Shown piece after piece: positions 33,276 through 41,505 of a stretch of 64,000 nt of DNA (the first letter of the stretch is position 1; every line of letters starts with the position of its first letter). Where the stretch lies: NCBI GenBank assembly GCA_029335875.2, contig JARJMZ020000028.1, positions 24,412-88,411 on the forward strand, read 5' to 3'. Source of the DNA: Thermoprotei archaeon (GTDB taxonomy: Archaea; Thermoproteota; Thermoprotei_A; Sulfolobales; Acidilobaceae). The notes under the pieces are model-generated. The model was not told the origin of the DNA. It did no database searches and saw only the letters and a list, made by a program, of their open reading frames with translations. Position numbers and translations under genes: made by a program.

Positions 33276-34292
33276 TCAGGCTATAAACTCCCTTAACCTT
33301 TCAGATCTCTCCCTTAAAAACCCTATTACACCTTGTGGGACCATTACTATGATAGCTATCAGTATTGGGGCGAATATTAGTAGCTGGTATCCCGGTATGT
33401 AGCCTGAAAGCACATACTTTAAACCACCATACACCGCCCCGCCAACAATAGGACCTAAAAACGTCCCCGCGCCTCCCAACATTACAATCACTATAGCCTC
33501 AACAGTGTAAAATATGTTGAAAGCCTCCGGGGGATATACGGCGGCGAGCTTTAAAGCCCATGAAGCCCCTATAAGACCTCCAAGTATGCCGCTCGTTGAA
33601 AACGCTAAAACCTTATAGAACGTAGTATTCACCCCCATGACTTTAGCTGCATCTTCATCTTCCCTTATAGCTTTAAGAGCATAGCCTATTCTCGAGTTTA
33701 GATACACAAACGTGATTATTAACGCTATAAAAGCGGTAGCATACAATAGTAGATCTGACACTATGAGGGCTATAAAGCTATACGCCTCATGGCCTACAAG
33801 CCTTATTAACGGGCCCGACACATATATGCCGGCAGACCCTCCCCAAATGTCGAGACCATCAACAAGAAACCTTAAACCCTCATTAACGCTTATAGTAGCT
33901 ATAGCAAAATAAGCTCCCCTAAGCCTTAAAGCTATTCCACCCACTATCAAGGCTAATATGAAGGTTAAAACTATGGTTTCAACTAGACCTAAAATTATAG
34001 CTCCATACCCTGGTAGGCTTAGGGATGAAGCCCTGTTAATTGCTGATGCCATAGCATAAGATCCTAGGGCCATGAAAGCTACATAGCCGAAATCCACGTA
34101 GCCAGTCATGCCTATGAAAATGTTGAAAGCTAAACCTAGAGCTACATAAAACATTACGAAAGTTACAAATTGCGGCGTAATGAAACCTATGGGTTCCGCC
34201 TCAGTTATGAACCTAAGCGCTACTAGAATTAATAGTGTGAAAACCGTTAGGAGGAACGCTCTATACCCCATCATAAACTCATTTCCCCCCAA
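33276..34292 (-). CDS. livM: branched-chain amino acid-type ABC transporter permease LivM
   Basis: A 338-residue membrane protein with about ten hydrophobic segments. The family segment GLAFNIFIGMTGYVDFGYVA is near residue 53, LRGAYFAIATISVNEGLRFL near residue 124, and the cytoplasmic EAA-like loop GYALKAIREDEDAAKVMGVN near residue 207. GGAGTFLGPIVGGAVYGGLKY is near residue 274. It overlaps livH by 14 bases. Confidence 0.95.
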   Translation of the reverse strand: MGGNEFMMGYRAFLLTVFTLLILVALRFITEAEPIGFITPQFVTFVMFYVALGLAFNIFIGMTGYVDFGYVAFMALGSYAMASAINRASSLSLPGYGAIILGLVETIVLTFILALIVGGIALRLRGAYFAIATISVNEGLRFLVDGLDIWGGSAGIYVSGPLIRLVGHEAYSFIALIVSDLLLYATAFIALIITFVYLNSRIGYALKAIREDEDAAKVMGVNTTFYKVLAFSTSGILGGLIGASWALKLAAVYPPEAFNIFYTVEAIVIVMLGGAGTFLGPIVGGAVYGGLKYVLSGYIPGYQLLIFAPILIAIIVMVPQGVIGFLRERSERLREFIA

Positions 34293-35178
34293 ACAACCCC
34301 TGAGGTCTCAACAATAAAATTATCAGTATTAAGAGGAAGGCTATGAAATGGGCTAAAATCATCGGCTGGGGAACTCCGAAAAATGTGAAGACGAGTGTAG
34401 ACAGGCTTATTATGACGCCCACTAGGATACCACCCACATATGCTCCGTGAAGGGAGCCTAGACCTCCTAAAACTACTATGACGAAAGCTATCAATAGATA
34501 GCTGTGCCCTACATATGGATTTATGCCCTGCTGCTGATGTAAAGCTATTAAAGACCCAGACATCAATGCAAGGCTTACCCCAAGACTAAACATTAGCGCG
34601 TACATAAGCCTCACATTAATACCACATAAAGCCGCCCCTTCAGGATCTTGCATTAAAGCTCTTACAGCTGTGCCAAGCTTAGTTTTATATAACACTATGA
34701 AGAAAACTGCGACAAGTAGGAGAGATAGGAGAGCTGAGGCGACTTTAGATAGGGGCAACCCTATTCCACCTACATATACAGTGCCTATGTCATATATAAA
34801 CCCCCTATAAGTAGGCTCCCACATTACCTTGGCAGCTTCCTCTAAAAGTATCATCAGCCCCACGCCAGCCACTAGAGTGGAGAGTTCGGGACCATACATG
34901 ATCCTACTAATGATAGTTTGATAGACAATGGCGCCTATTAGAAGGCCTACAATGAATGATGGTATTAAAGATATTGCAGGGTTTAAACCGTAGAGTACAA
35001 AAAGCCAGTATGTTATATACATGCCTAACATTAGGAAAGCTCCATGGGCTAAGTTAACTACTCTCAAGACTCCGAATATAAGGCTTAAACCTACAGCCCC
35101 AAGACCGAGGACAGACCCCATTAGGACGCCGGCTAAGACATAATATGGTATAAAAGAAACGAGTAGTTCTACGGATAT
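34279..35178 (-). CDS. livH: branched-chain amino acid-type ABC transporter permease LivH, AUA start
   Basis: A 299-residue permease. The first ATG (35121) would start inside the first membrane helix at GSVLGLGAVGLSLIFGV and lacks a ribosome binding site. Extending the frame adds SVELLVSFIPYYVLAGVLM, which completes the first membrane helix found in family members. The only sensible initiation point is ATA at 35178, seven bases after a perfect AAGGAGGGG (35186-35194). FGVLRVVNLAHGAFLMLGMY is the family hallmark and LVALMQDPEGAALCGIN-like text the EAA loop (RALMQDPEGAALCGIN). The AUA start is an inference from the RBS and homology. Confidence 0.9.
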   Translation of the reverse strand: MSVELLVSFIPYYVLAGVLMGSVLGLGAVGLSLIFGVLRVVNLAHGAFLMLGMYITYWLFVLYGLNPAISLIPSFIVGLLIGAIVYQTIISRIMYGPELSTLVAGVGLMILLEEAAKVMWEPTYRGFIYDIGTVYVGGIGLPLSKVASALLSLLLVAVFFIVLYKTKLGTAVRALMQDPEGAALCGINVRLMYALMFSLGVSLALMSGSLIALHQQQGINPYVGHSYLLIAFVIVVLGGLGSLHGAYVGGILVGVIISLSTLVFTFFGVPQPMILAHFIAFLLILIILLLRPQGLFGGK

Positions 35179-35211
35179 TTCAAATCCCCTCCTTATACGT
35201 TCCGCTCTCAG

Positions 35212-36579
35212 CTAGGGTATTGCTTTCTTACCTGCGATCTTCTCGCTCCAAGTTGGAATCGGATAATAGAGTTTGCTTTCAGCAGTCTCACTAGGCCACA
35301 CAACTTTAAATGCTCCCCCTTGCCACTGGCCAACAACCATCCTATGACCTATTTGGTATCCGGTGGCGGGGTCTATTTTGAACCCTCCGAAGAAAGTTGT
35401 TAGCTCCATCTTGTTAAAAGCCTCTCTCACAGCATCTTGATCTAGGCTCTGAGCAATCTCGATAGCCTTAACTAGTAGGAGTAGTCCAGCTGCCGCCGAA
35501 GCTCCATGATAGCTTGGGGGCGCTCCTCTCTTAGCTAAATATGCTAAGTGGAACTCTTCCGGGGTAGGCCCGAAGTCAGGCTTATACTTTACCCCGGGCT
35601 CCCAGTGAGAGGGGCATATTATGCCTTCAGCTAATATGCCTAAAGCCCTATAGAACTCAAGGATGCATGGCGCTACTGTTAGTGATATTAGTTTAGCGTC
35701 TATTCTGGCGTCGGCAAGTTGCCTGGCTAAGAGTTGTCCGTTAGCGAAATGGGTTCCAGCTATTATAGCATCGGGTTCCGCGACTTTAAGCTCTGGTAAC
35801 ATGGGGCCAAAATCTGTTATTGCTGGCGGGAAGCCTTTATAATATACTACGGTTAAACCAAGCTTTTCAGCGGCTTCTTTAGCCCCTTTGCCTACCATTC
35901 TGTTAAACTCGTCTTCAGCATATAGTATGGCTATTTTCTTTACTGTCGGATCTATCTTAGCTAACATCTCTATAACTGAAGCTTGGTAGCGCGTTGCTTG
36001 GCTCCATATTGTGACCACATACTTATATCCTTGTAAGTTAATTAAGTCCGACGCTCCACCCCAGTTGACAATAACCATCTTATGCTTCTCGGCGACAGGA
36101 GCTGCAGCGAAAACTAGAGGAGAACTGTAGGGGCTTAATAGGAAGTGTACTTTATCGACTGTTATAAGCCTTTCATAGAGGCTCACTACTAGGTCTTTTG
36201 AAGACTGGTCATCGTAGTATTTAATCTCAATGGGAATCTTTTTACCACCTATATGGACGCCGCCATAAATATTGTTAATCCAATCCACCATGGTTAGTAT
36301 GCCATAATACGCGCTAGTACCCTCTTCAGCATATCTCCCTGACAGAGATATTGTGAAACCTATTACAATTTTCTCGGGCAATGACGGGGCCGGCGTGGGA
36401 GCAGGTGTAACTGTAGGTGTTGGTGTGGGTGTCGGCGTTGGTGTAGGCGTAGTAACTGTAGGTGTTATTGGTGTAGTTTCTACCGGCGCTCCCGGCCTTG
36501 TAAGCAGGTAGGATGCTGCAACCAACAATATAAGGACCACAATAACTAAAGCCACTATCGCGGTTCTACTTATTGTCAA
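35212..36579 (-). CDS. livJ: branched-chain amino acid-type ABC transporter substrate-binding protein
   Basis: Extracellular binding protein (LivJ/LivK type). An N-terminal membrane helix (AIVALVIVVLILLVAASYLL) anchors it, followed by a Thr/Pro stalk of TP repeats, then the two-lobed binding domain starting KIVIGFTISLSGRYAEEGTS. VHFLLSPYSSPLVFAAAPVAE and DAIIAGTHFANGQLLARQL are family-like. I prefer TTG 36579, with GGGGGTGG just upstream, giving 455 residues; a longer frame begins at 36615. Anchored rather than lipid-linked, it fits an archaeal S-layer envelope. Heads the liv set. Confidence 0.92.
   Translation of the reverse strand: MTISRTAIVALVIVVLILLVAASYLLTRPGAPVETTPITPTVTTPTPTPTPTPTPTVTPAPTPAPSLPEKIVIGFTISLSGRYAEEGTSAYYGILTMVDWINNIYGGVHIGGKKIPIEIKYYDDQSSKDLVVSLYERLITVDKVHFLLSPYSSPLVFAAAPVAEKHKMVIVNWGGASDLINLQGYKYVVTIWSQATRYQASVIEMLAKIDPTVKKIAILYAEDEFNRMVGKGAKEAAEKLGLTVVYYKGFPPAITDFGPMLPELKVAEPDAIIAGTHFANGQLLARQLADARIDAKLISLTVAPCILEFYRALGILAEGIICPSHWEPGVKYKPDFGPTPEEFHLAYLAKRGAPPSYHGASAAAGLLLLVKAIEIAQSLDQDAVREAFNKMELTTFFGGFKIDPATGYQIGHRMVVGQWQGGAFKVVWPSETAESKLYYPIPTWSEKIAGKKAIP
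36410..36470 (-). repeat. Thr-Pro repeat stalk in the binding protein
   Basis: Short GGTGTn-type units (plus strand) encode alternating Thr and Pro over about 20 codons between the membrane helix and the binding domain. Such stalks usually space archaeal binding proteins from the membrane and are often O-glycosylated. The repeat is prone to length change. Confidence 0.7.
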
Positions 36580-36779
36580 TATTCCACCCCCTAACCTCCT
36601 TCTAATATTAAACATATGTAAAGAAAAGTATTTATTTTAAAATATATATTTTTAAATATGGTCTTAGACTGTTATAGGCTATTAGTGGAATGGCTTTTTT
36701 GGATGAATTATTGTCAAAGTCATTATTATAGGGAAATTTAAAGTTTAGAGTTTGCTGAACACTGTATATTAGGAAGGGG

Positions 36780-37244
36780 GTGAGGGCTGTGAGGGAGTAT
36801 TATTTTGAAGATCTTCCTGTAGGGTTTAAGTATAAAAGTCCTTATGGTAGAACTGTTACTGATGTTGATAATATTTGGTTTACACTTTTAACGAACAACG
36901 TTAACCCCATACATTTCGATAAGGTTTATGTTGAGAGGAATTATGGAGGTGAGCCTTTCCACGGGAAGCTGGTCGTTAACGGCCTACTAACCCTAGCTAT
37001 AGTAGTAGGGCTGACAACGGAGCTCTCAGCTAGGGGTTTCATGGTAGGTCTTGAAAACGTGAGGTGGCTTAAGCCCGTGTTTGCTGGGGATACTTTAACG
37101 GCTGAGTGTGAAGTAATAGAAGCTAGACAGTCTAAGGGTAGACCGGAATATGGCATTGTGAAATTGAAGACTAGAGGGTACAACCAGAATGGGGAAGTCG
37201 TGGTGGAGTTTGACAGGACCGTAATGGTTCCAAGAAGGGCTTAG
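36780..37244 (+). CDS. MaoC-like (R)-specific enoyl-CoA hydratase
   Basis: A 154-residue hotdog-fold protein. FEDLPVGFKYKSPYGRTVTDVDNIWF near the start (in parts), NVNPIHFDKVYVERNYG near residue 40 is the hydratase motif with Asn/His, and GLENVRWLKPVFAGDTLTA near residue 86 matches MaoC dehydratases of mesaconyl-, itaconyl- or methylmalyl-type acids. GTG 36789 has GGAAGGGGG at better spacing than GTG 36780. It is directly followed by a broken CitE-like lyase gene, so the pair once looked like a hydratase/lyase module for C5-dicarboxylyl-CoA. Confidence 0.88.
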   Translation: MRAVREYYFEDLPVGFKYKSPYGRTVTDVDNIWFTLLTNNVNPIHFDKVYVERNYGGEPFHGKLVVNGLLTLAIVVGLTTELSARGFMVGLENVRWLKPVFAGDTLTAECEVIEARQSKGRPEYGIVKLKTRGYNQNGEVVVEFDRTVMVPRRA

Positions 37245-37245
37245 A

Positions 37246-38059
37246 GTTAAGAGGAGCCTCCTCCATACACCAGCTAACAACGAGATAACGCTCAGAAGAG
37301 CTCCCACTCTTAGAGCTGATGTCCCAATAGTAGACCTTGAGGATGCTGCGCCCTCAGAGCTTAAGGGGGAAGCAGGGTCTTAATTGAAACTCTTCAAGGA
37401 TCCTGAATATGCCGAGAGTTTAAAGAATGTTAGAGAAGTCTGCGTAAAACAGTTTATCAAGCCTCAAAGGGTTTAGAGATTTAGCCTTGATAATAAAGCT
37501 GAAGAATGTCAACTGCATAGTTGTGCCCAAAGCTGAGAGGGATATCTCACTCCTCTACAGGGCTACGGGTAAAGGGTTAATAGCTATAGTGTGGACTGCT
37601 AAAGGGCTCCTCAGACTAGAGGATATAGCAGCCTCTGAAAGTGTTGAGGCGATCGCTCTAGGCACTGCAGACCTAGCTTTAAGCCTAGGCGGATCTAGGG
37701 GGCGTACGAGAATAACGCTTATGTTAGAACCCTCATAGTGGTTGTTGCTAGGGCCTACGGGCTCGATCCCATAGATAAGGTGTACTTCAAAGTCGACAAC
37801 ATTGAAGGTTTTAAAGCTGAAAGCTCTAGAGGCTAAAGCCCTCGAATATTCAGGTAAACAGGTAATACATCCCTCACAGGTTGAAATAGCCAATAAAATA
37901 TTCAGCCCACACGAGGAAATAGAGTGGGCTAAAGAAATGGTGAAAGCTTACGAGAAAGTTCTTAAAAGTGAACAGGGAACTATAAAATATAAAGGTGAGC
38001 TTATAGACCATCTTCACTACAAGATAGCTAGAAGAATCCTGGAAACACTTAAAACATAA
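37246..38059 (+). pseudogene. CitE-like acyl-CoA lyase, decayed
   Basis: Recognisable CitE/citramalyl-CoA-lyase pieces occur in order but in different frames: KRSLLHTPANNE and IVDLEDAAPSELKGEA at 37249-37380, VREVCVK near 37430, IVVPKAERDISLLYRAT and IAIVWTAKGLL then EAIALGTADLALSLGG at 37510-37700, and GKQVIHPSQVEIANKIFSPH at 37850-37915 followed by the normal C-terminal helix. At least four breaks (stops at 37380, 37473, 37736 and frame changes) separate them. The substrate-binding Asp-Leu-Glu-Asp and the late HPSQ remain, so the gene decayed recently. Its intact partner would be the MaoC-like hydratase just upstream. Confidence 0.85.
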
Positions 38060-38184
38060 AGTCCTATATTTAGGGTTGCACGCTTCCCTCACACGTTAAA
38101 TTAAAGCCTTGGAGGCTTGAAACCCTCTTCATTTCAATATTATCTCTTATAATCTTTATACAGTGTCTACTTTGGAATGTAGAT

Positions 38185-38706
38185 TTATTTCTTCCAAATC
38201 CAATATTCGTAGCCGTGGGCCGGCTGTCTTAGCCTCTGTTCTCTAATAAGGTAGTCCATTATTTCAGTGAAAGCTAAATGGTAAAACCAACAGAAGAATT
38301 CTGCAAAGCTAGCATATTCACTTGCTTTAAATTTTTTAAATATGTTTTTAATTCCGTCCAGGTTCTTATAGATTATGTTGAAAATATGAGTGGACATATA
38401 GTCTATGAAACCGTTAATAATGTTCATGTCTTCTCTAGTGTAAATTGGAGCTTGCGGGTTAAGGTTTTCATCCAGATATAACCATTCTTTTAGGTATTTC
38501 ATTGACTCCCCGCTTATCTCATAAATACTGTCATAGTATTTCTTCTCATATTCTCTAAGAATCTTAGACACTCTGTCACTCAGTTTCTTTATGACAGTGT
38601 CCCTCTCACGACTTGGGAGTTTCACTAATTTTTCGAAGACTTTTGAAGGATCGTTTTCGCCCATTATTTCCATCATAAGTTTAAGCAGGGAGTTGGGCGG
38701 GGACAC
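38185..38706 (-). CDS. unknown helical protein, possibly the 3' half of the adjacent HTH gene
   Basis: A 173-residue, highly helical, charged protein with aromatic runs near its end (CWFYHLAF, YEYWIWKK). No family recognised. It starts at GTG 38706 inside the preceding gene (34-base overlap, -1 frame). At the overlap, one additional G after GAAGAG would join the two into one frame reading RGEEVSPPNSLLKL. That would suit a natural 415-residue protein, so this may be a split gene. A coupled pair is the alternative. Confidence 0.55.
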   Translation of the reverse strand: MSPPNSLLKLMMEIMGENDPSKVFEKLVKLPSRERDTVIKKLSDRVSKILREYEKKYYDSIYEISGESMKYLKEWLYLDENLNPQAPIYTREDMNIINGFIDYMSTHIFNIIYKNLDGIKNIFKKFKASEYASFAEFFCWFYHLAFTEIMDYLIREQRLRQPAHGYEYWIWKK

Positions 38707-39404
38707 TCTTCGCCTCTCTTCCTCCCCCCAAAGCTTGCAAACCCGTATTCTCCTAGTTCGTCATAATGCATTCCGTAACGGCCGAGGCTCTCCAATCCAC
38801 CTTCTACACCCCACATATAGTATTGGCCGCATTTCCTCGCAGGCGCTCTAGGCATGATTTTCCCTTCTTCCTCAAACTTCTTCAACATGCCTACATCTAG
38901 CGAGTAAGCGCCTATTAGAACAAACCCGACCCTATCAAAGTCGAATCTCGATGAGGCAGAAAGCTTGCGATACGTTTCCATGACAACATCCCAGCGAGCT
39001 TTATAGACTTCCCCTATTTCAACCCCCAAACGCCTAGCAGCCTTCTTAGCTCTCCGCACGTCTTCCCTTAATGCTATAAAGAAAGCTGGGATTATGCGCC
39101 CCTCTTTTTCTACTATAAACTCCGCTTCTCTCATATACCTTATATGGCTCTCAACATCATGCTCTGGAACATTAAGTAGTTTAGCTATACTCCTTAGAGA
39201 ATAACCCTTATGAAGCCCTATCACAATACCTCTACGAACACGTTCTTGAAAAGTTGCGTAGGGATTGTATCTTAAACAATAAGAACCAGCAATAATTACG
39301 TTAAACCTCGCAGCCCTCTCATTTAAATCCTTAATAAGCCTCACCGTCACGGTCACCTTCACATTAAAAAGAAATTTCATCCTACTTATAAACTCCACCT
39401 TCAT
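38673..39404 (-). CDS. helix-turn-helix protein of unknown function
   Basis: A 243-residue protein. Residues about 70-100 read VIGLHKGYSLRSIAKLLNVPEHDVESHIRYM (in parts), a clear helix-turn-helix. The following basic segment (ALREDVRRAKKAARRLGVEIGEV) may extend the DNA contact, and the C-terminal part is Gly- and aromatic-rich (CGQYYMWGVEGGLESLGRYG). It lies in a decayed region near tRNA-Phe. Codon choice is less G/C-rich than in the surrounding core genes. The final residues probably reflect a frame break into the next gene. Confidence 0.55.
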   Translation of the reverse strand: MKVEFISRMKFLFNVKVTVTVRLIKDLNERAARFNVIIAGSYCLRYNPYATFQERVRRGIVIGLHKGYSLRSIAKLLNVPEHDVESHIRYMREAEFIVEKEGRIIPAFFIALREDVRRAKKAARRLGVEIGEVYKARWDVVMETYRKLSASSRFDFDRVGFVLIGAYSLDVGMLKKFEEEGKIMPRAPARKCGQYYMWGVEGGLESLGRYGMHYDELGEYGFASFGGRKRGEECPRPTPCLNL

Positions 39405-39484
39405 TACAACTGCTACTTTACTAGATCAAGGGAACTTTATTAAGGTCTCTCAATGAAAACTAAAAGCGTGGAGGGATAACTTGG

Positions 39485-39586
39485 ATAGGTGTAACGAGAG
39501 ATTTAGCTGATTTTATTGTCAACACAGGTTACGATGATTTTCCAAGAGAAGTTATAGAACATGCAAAACTTTGTATTCTAGACTGA
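39485..39586 (+). pseudogene. MmgE/PrpD family N-terminal remnant
   Basis: GVTRDLADFIVNTGYDDFP and VIEHAKLCILD, ending at TGA 39584, match the first 33 residues of MmgE/PrpD proteins (methylcitrate dehydratase, cis-aconitate decarboxylase relatives). The rest of the ~450-residue gene is gone. The reading starts best at ATA 39485, nine bases after GGAGGG (39470-39475), as no ATG, GTG or TTG is in frame. The remnant suggests that a dicarboxylate pathway with the nearby MaoC and CitE genes has been lost. Confidence 0.75.
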
Positions 39587-39696
39587 CCTGGCTTCAGCTT
39601 TAACCATTTCTCTAGAGCCTCCAGCTAAAATAATAACTTCAATTATCGTTTAATGTGAAACCTATTTCAAGAAGGACGTAGACTGCCAACGTGTAT

Positions 39697-40252
39697 TTAG
39701 AGTACATATTCTTTTCTTTTGGCGGGAAGTTTACGTCTTCTTGGAGTGCTATTCATTTGAGTGTTGACAGGAATTTTCCGACTTCTTTTTCCCGGTTCTT
39801 CGTTGAACTTGTTAAAATATTTTGAGATTATTCTTTGTACCATCCATCCGTCACGGGTGGGCTTGACGACAGCGTTTATTAAATAACCTTCAATGTCTTC
39901 ATGTTTAGACTTGAGCTCCGCATAGAAAGTTGCTAGAGTATCGTGCGCCGGAACTTTCACATCTACTAATTTTCCTTCTTTAAACATGGCTCGCCAAACA
40001 TAGGAGTCGTAGTTTGATTTTGCACCGGGTATTTGAATGAAAATCTTATAATCCGAGTAGTCTTCAACCAGTATTATTCTAAAAATTCCTGTTATCGTGA
40101 ATTTTAGAGTATCGTTTTAGATCTTCCCTAACATCGCTCGGGTCTGGCAAGTCTGTTATAGTCCCTGCTTTGTTCTCGTATTCGCCCCTAATTATAACGC
40201 TTTTTACGAGGTTCTCGAATTCACGCCAGCTGGGCTCTTTAAGTTTTCTCAT
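39697..40252 (-). pseudogene. frameshifted protein next to the DNA methyltransferase, function unknown
   Basis: ATG 40252 begins MRKLKEPSWREFENLVKSVI and stops after about 57 codons. A second frame, open from just past 40120, continues with ITGIFRIILVEDYSD, YKIFIQIPGAKSN and VWRAMFKEGKLVD to the stop at 39697. Removing one base from AAAA (plus T-run 40102-40105) joins them into exactly 185 codons, with SKFTITGIFRIILVED over the joint. It sits seven bases after the methyltransferase, so it could be its cognate nuclease or a specificity helper, but no nuclease motif is visible. Basic C-terminal tail (RRRKLPAKRK). Confidence 0.5.
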
Positions 40253-40258
40253 GTTTGC

Positions 40259-41282
40259 TCACCACCATTTCATACTGTCTTTGTATTCCTCTATGTCTTC
40301 ATCTTCTCTCGGTTTCCTGAATATAAAGAGGTGTTCGTGGCTTATCAAATAGAAGTCCGTCCAGTACCGCTTGCCTTCAGGCTTCTCCACCCAGCATTCT
40401 TCCGCCGTCTTAGCTAGTCCAGCCCACTTTTTTACCTGTTGTTTTAGTGTGCCACTGGACTTTGACAACGTCCTCCTTTAGTATGAAGCCTTCGTCTAGG
40501 AATTGCTGCATTACTCTATAAGCTATAGGGACGTAGTGCCTGTTCTTCCTAGTGTCTCCTATCAATATTGCAGCATATCTCCCGGGCTTTAGAACTCTGA
40601 AACTCTCTCTGGCGATTTCACGTATTCCCTCAAGATACTCTTCCAGGCTATAGACCTGGGACAGGTCTCCCTCGATCCTCCTACCCTTAGAGTATGGGAT
40701 TATGTTTAGGTAGGGTGGGTGCGTGGCTATTAAGTCAATACTGTTATCCTCTATTAAGTCCAGGTTTCTAGCATCCCCATGGTAAACCTTTATGCCGGGC
40801 TCCCTATAGTTGGGGTCTAAGGGCTTATATGTGAATTTAAGCCTGTCAAGCGTCAACATTAGAGCCTCATAGTTAATATCAACGCCTATAGCGTTACGCC
40901 CCAAAAGCTTAGCCTCGACCAGAGTAGTGCCCCCACCACACATCTGGTCTAGGACTAGCTCCCCGAGCTTACTATACCTTAAAATAATGTTCCTAGCAAC
41001 TTGGGGAGCCCAGTTACCCCTATAGTCACCCTTATGAGTAGCCCAGTCGCCCCTCTTAGGGAAAGACCATACAGTAGTAGTCTCTAGGGTGAAATCGTCG
41101 GGCTGATACTTCCTAATAACATGCTGTCCCCCAATGGAGATCTCTTCATCTTCTATACGCACACTCTTATGACTCTTAATATACTCGTAATATTCCTCCC
41201 AAGTTACAAGCCTCATTGAAATATATTTACCTTTACTACTGCTAGCGCTTTTCTCCATCGAATTGTTCCACCTAAACTCCAC
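40259..41282 (-). pseudogene. site-specific DNA methyltransferase with a one-base frameshift
   Basis: Amino-methyltransferase (N6-adenine or N4-cytosine). Motif I is LDQMCGGGTTLVEAKLLG near residue 110, and motif IV is THPPYLNIIPYS near residue 187. GRYAAILIGDTRKNRHYVPI follows. The frame ends early at VQWHTKTTGKKVGWTS. The last 60 residues (KTAEECWVEKPEGKRYW, FYLISHEHLFIFRKPRED) continue in the +1 frame to 40259. Deleting one A from the six-A run (plus T-run 40428-40433) yields 341 codons with the expected HEHLFIFRKP ending. The start is uncertain (GTG 41282, or a later ATG such as MRLVTWEEY). Beginning 33 bases from the tRNA-Phe end. Confidence 0.8.
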
Positions 41283-41314
41283 ATTACAGCTATTTCCTCC
41301 ACCAGGAGTATATA

Positions 41315-41389
41315 TGGTGCCGCCGGGGGGATTCGAACCCCCGACCCCCCGGTCTTCAGCCGGGCGCTCTCCCGCTGAGCTACGGCGGC
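41315..41389 (-). tRNA. trnF: tRNA-Phe (GAA), CCA encoded
   Basis: Read on the minus strand, the gene folds as GCCGCCG/CGGCGGC acceptor, GCTC/GAGC D arm, CCCGG-CTGAAGA-CCGGG anticodon arm and GGGGG-TTCGAAT-CCCCC T arm. The anticodon is GAA (Phe). It has no intron, discriminator A, and CCA encoded (41315-41317). All four arms pair fully. Box A lies about 30 bases upstream, at 41416-41423. Confidence 0.97.
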
Positions 41390-41415
41390 CCCCATTTATT
41401 TCTGGAGAGTGGGGG

Positions 41416-41423
41416 ATTTAAAG
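41416..41423 (-). promoter_or_regulatory. box A promoter of tRNA-Phe
   Basis: On the minus strand CTTTAAAT lies about 27-34 bases before the tRNA 5' end, normal spacing for an archaeal tRNA promoter. The gap to the opposing beta-CASP gene is short. Confidence 0.55.
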
Positions 41424-41505
41424 TTTTAGCTTGTTAGGGTCTCGTTTTGGTTTAGGTTTTTGTTTTGGCTTTTTAAATGTTTAATAGGTTTAATTGTTCC
41501 TTTTG

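Noticed and set aside
41213..41395. 60-codon minus-strand frame reading AQRESARLKTGGSGVRIPPA
   Set aside because: This is the usual spurious translation of a tRNA gene (tRNA-Phe 41315-41389), not a protein.
36600..41400. Integrated element with att sites at tRNA-Phe
   Set aside because: No integrase and no repeat of the tRNA 3' end was found by eye; kept only as a possible hypervariable locus.
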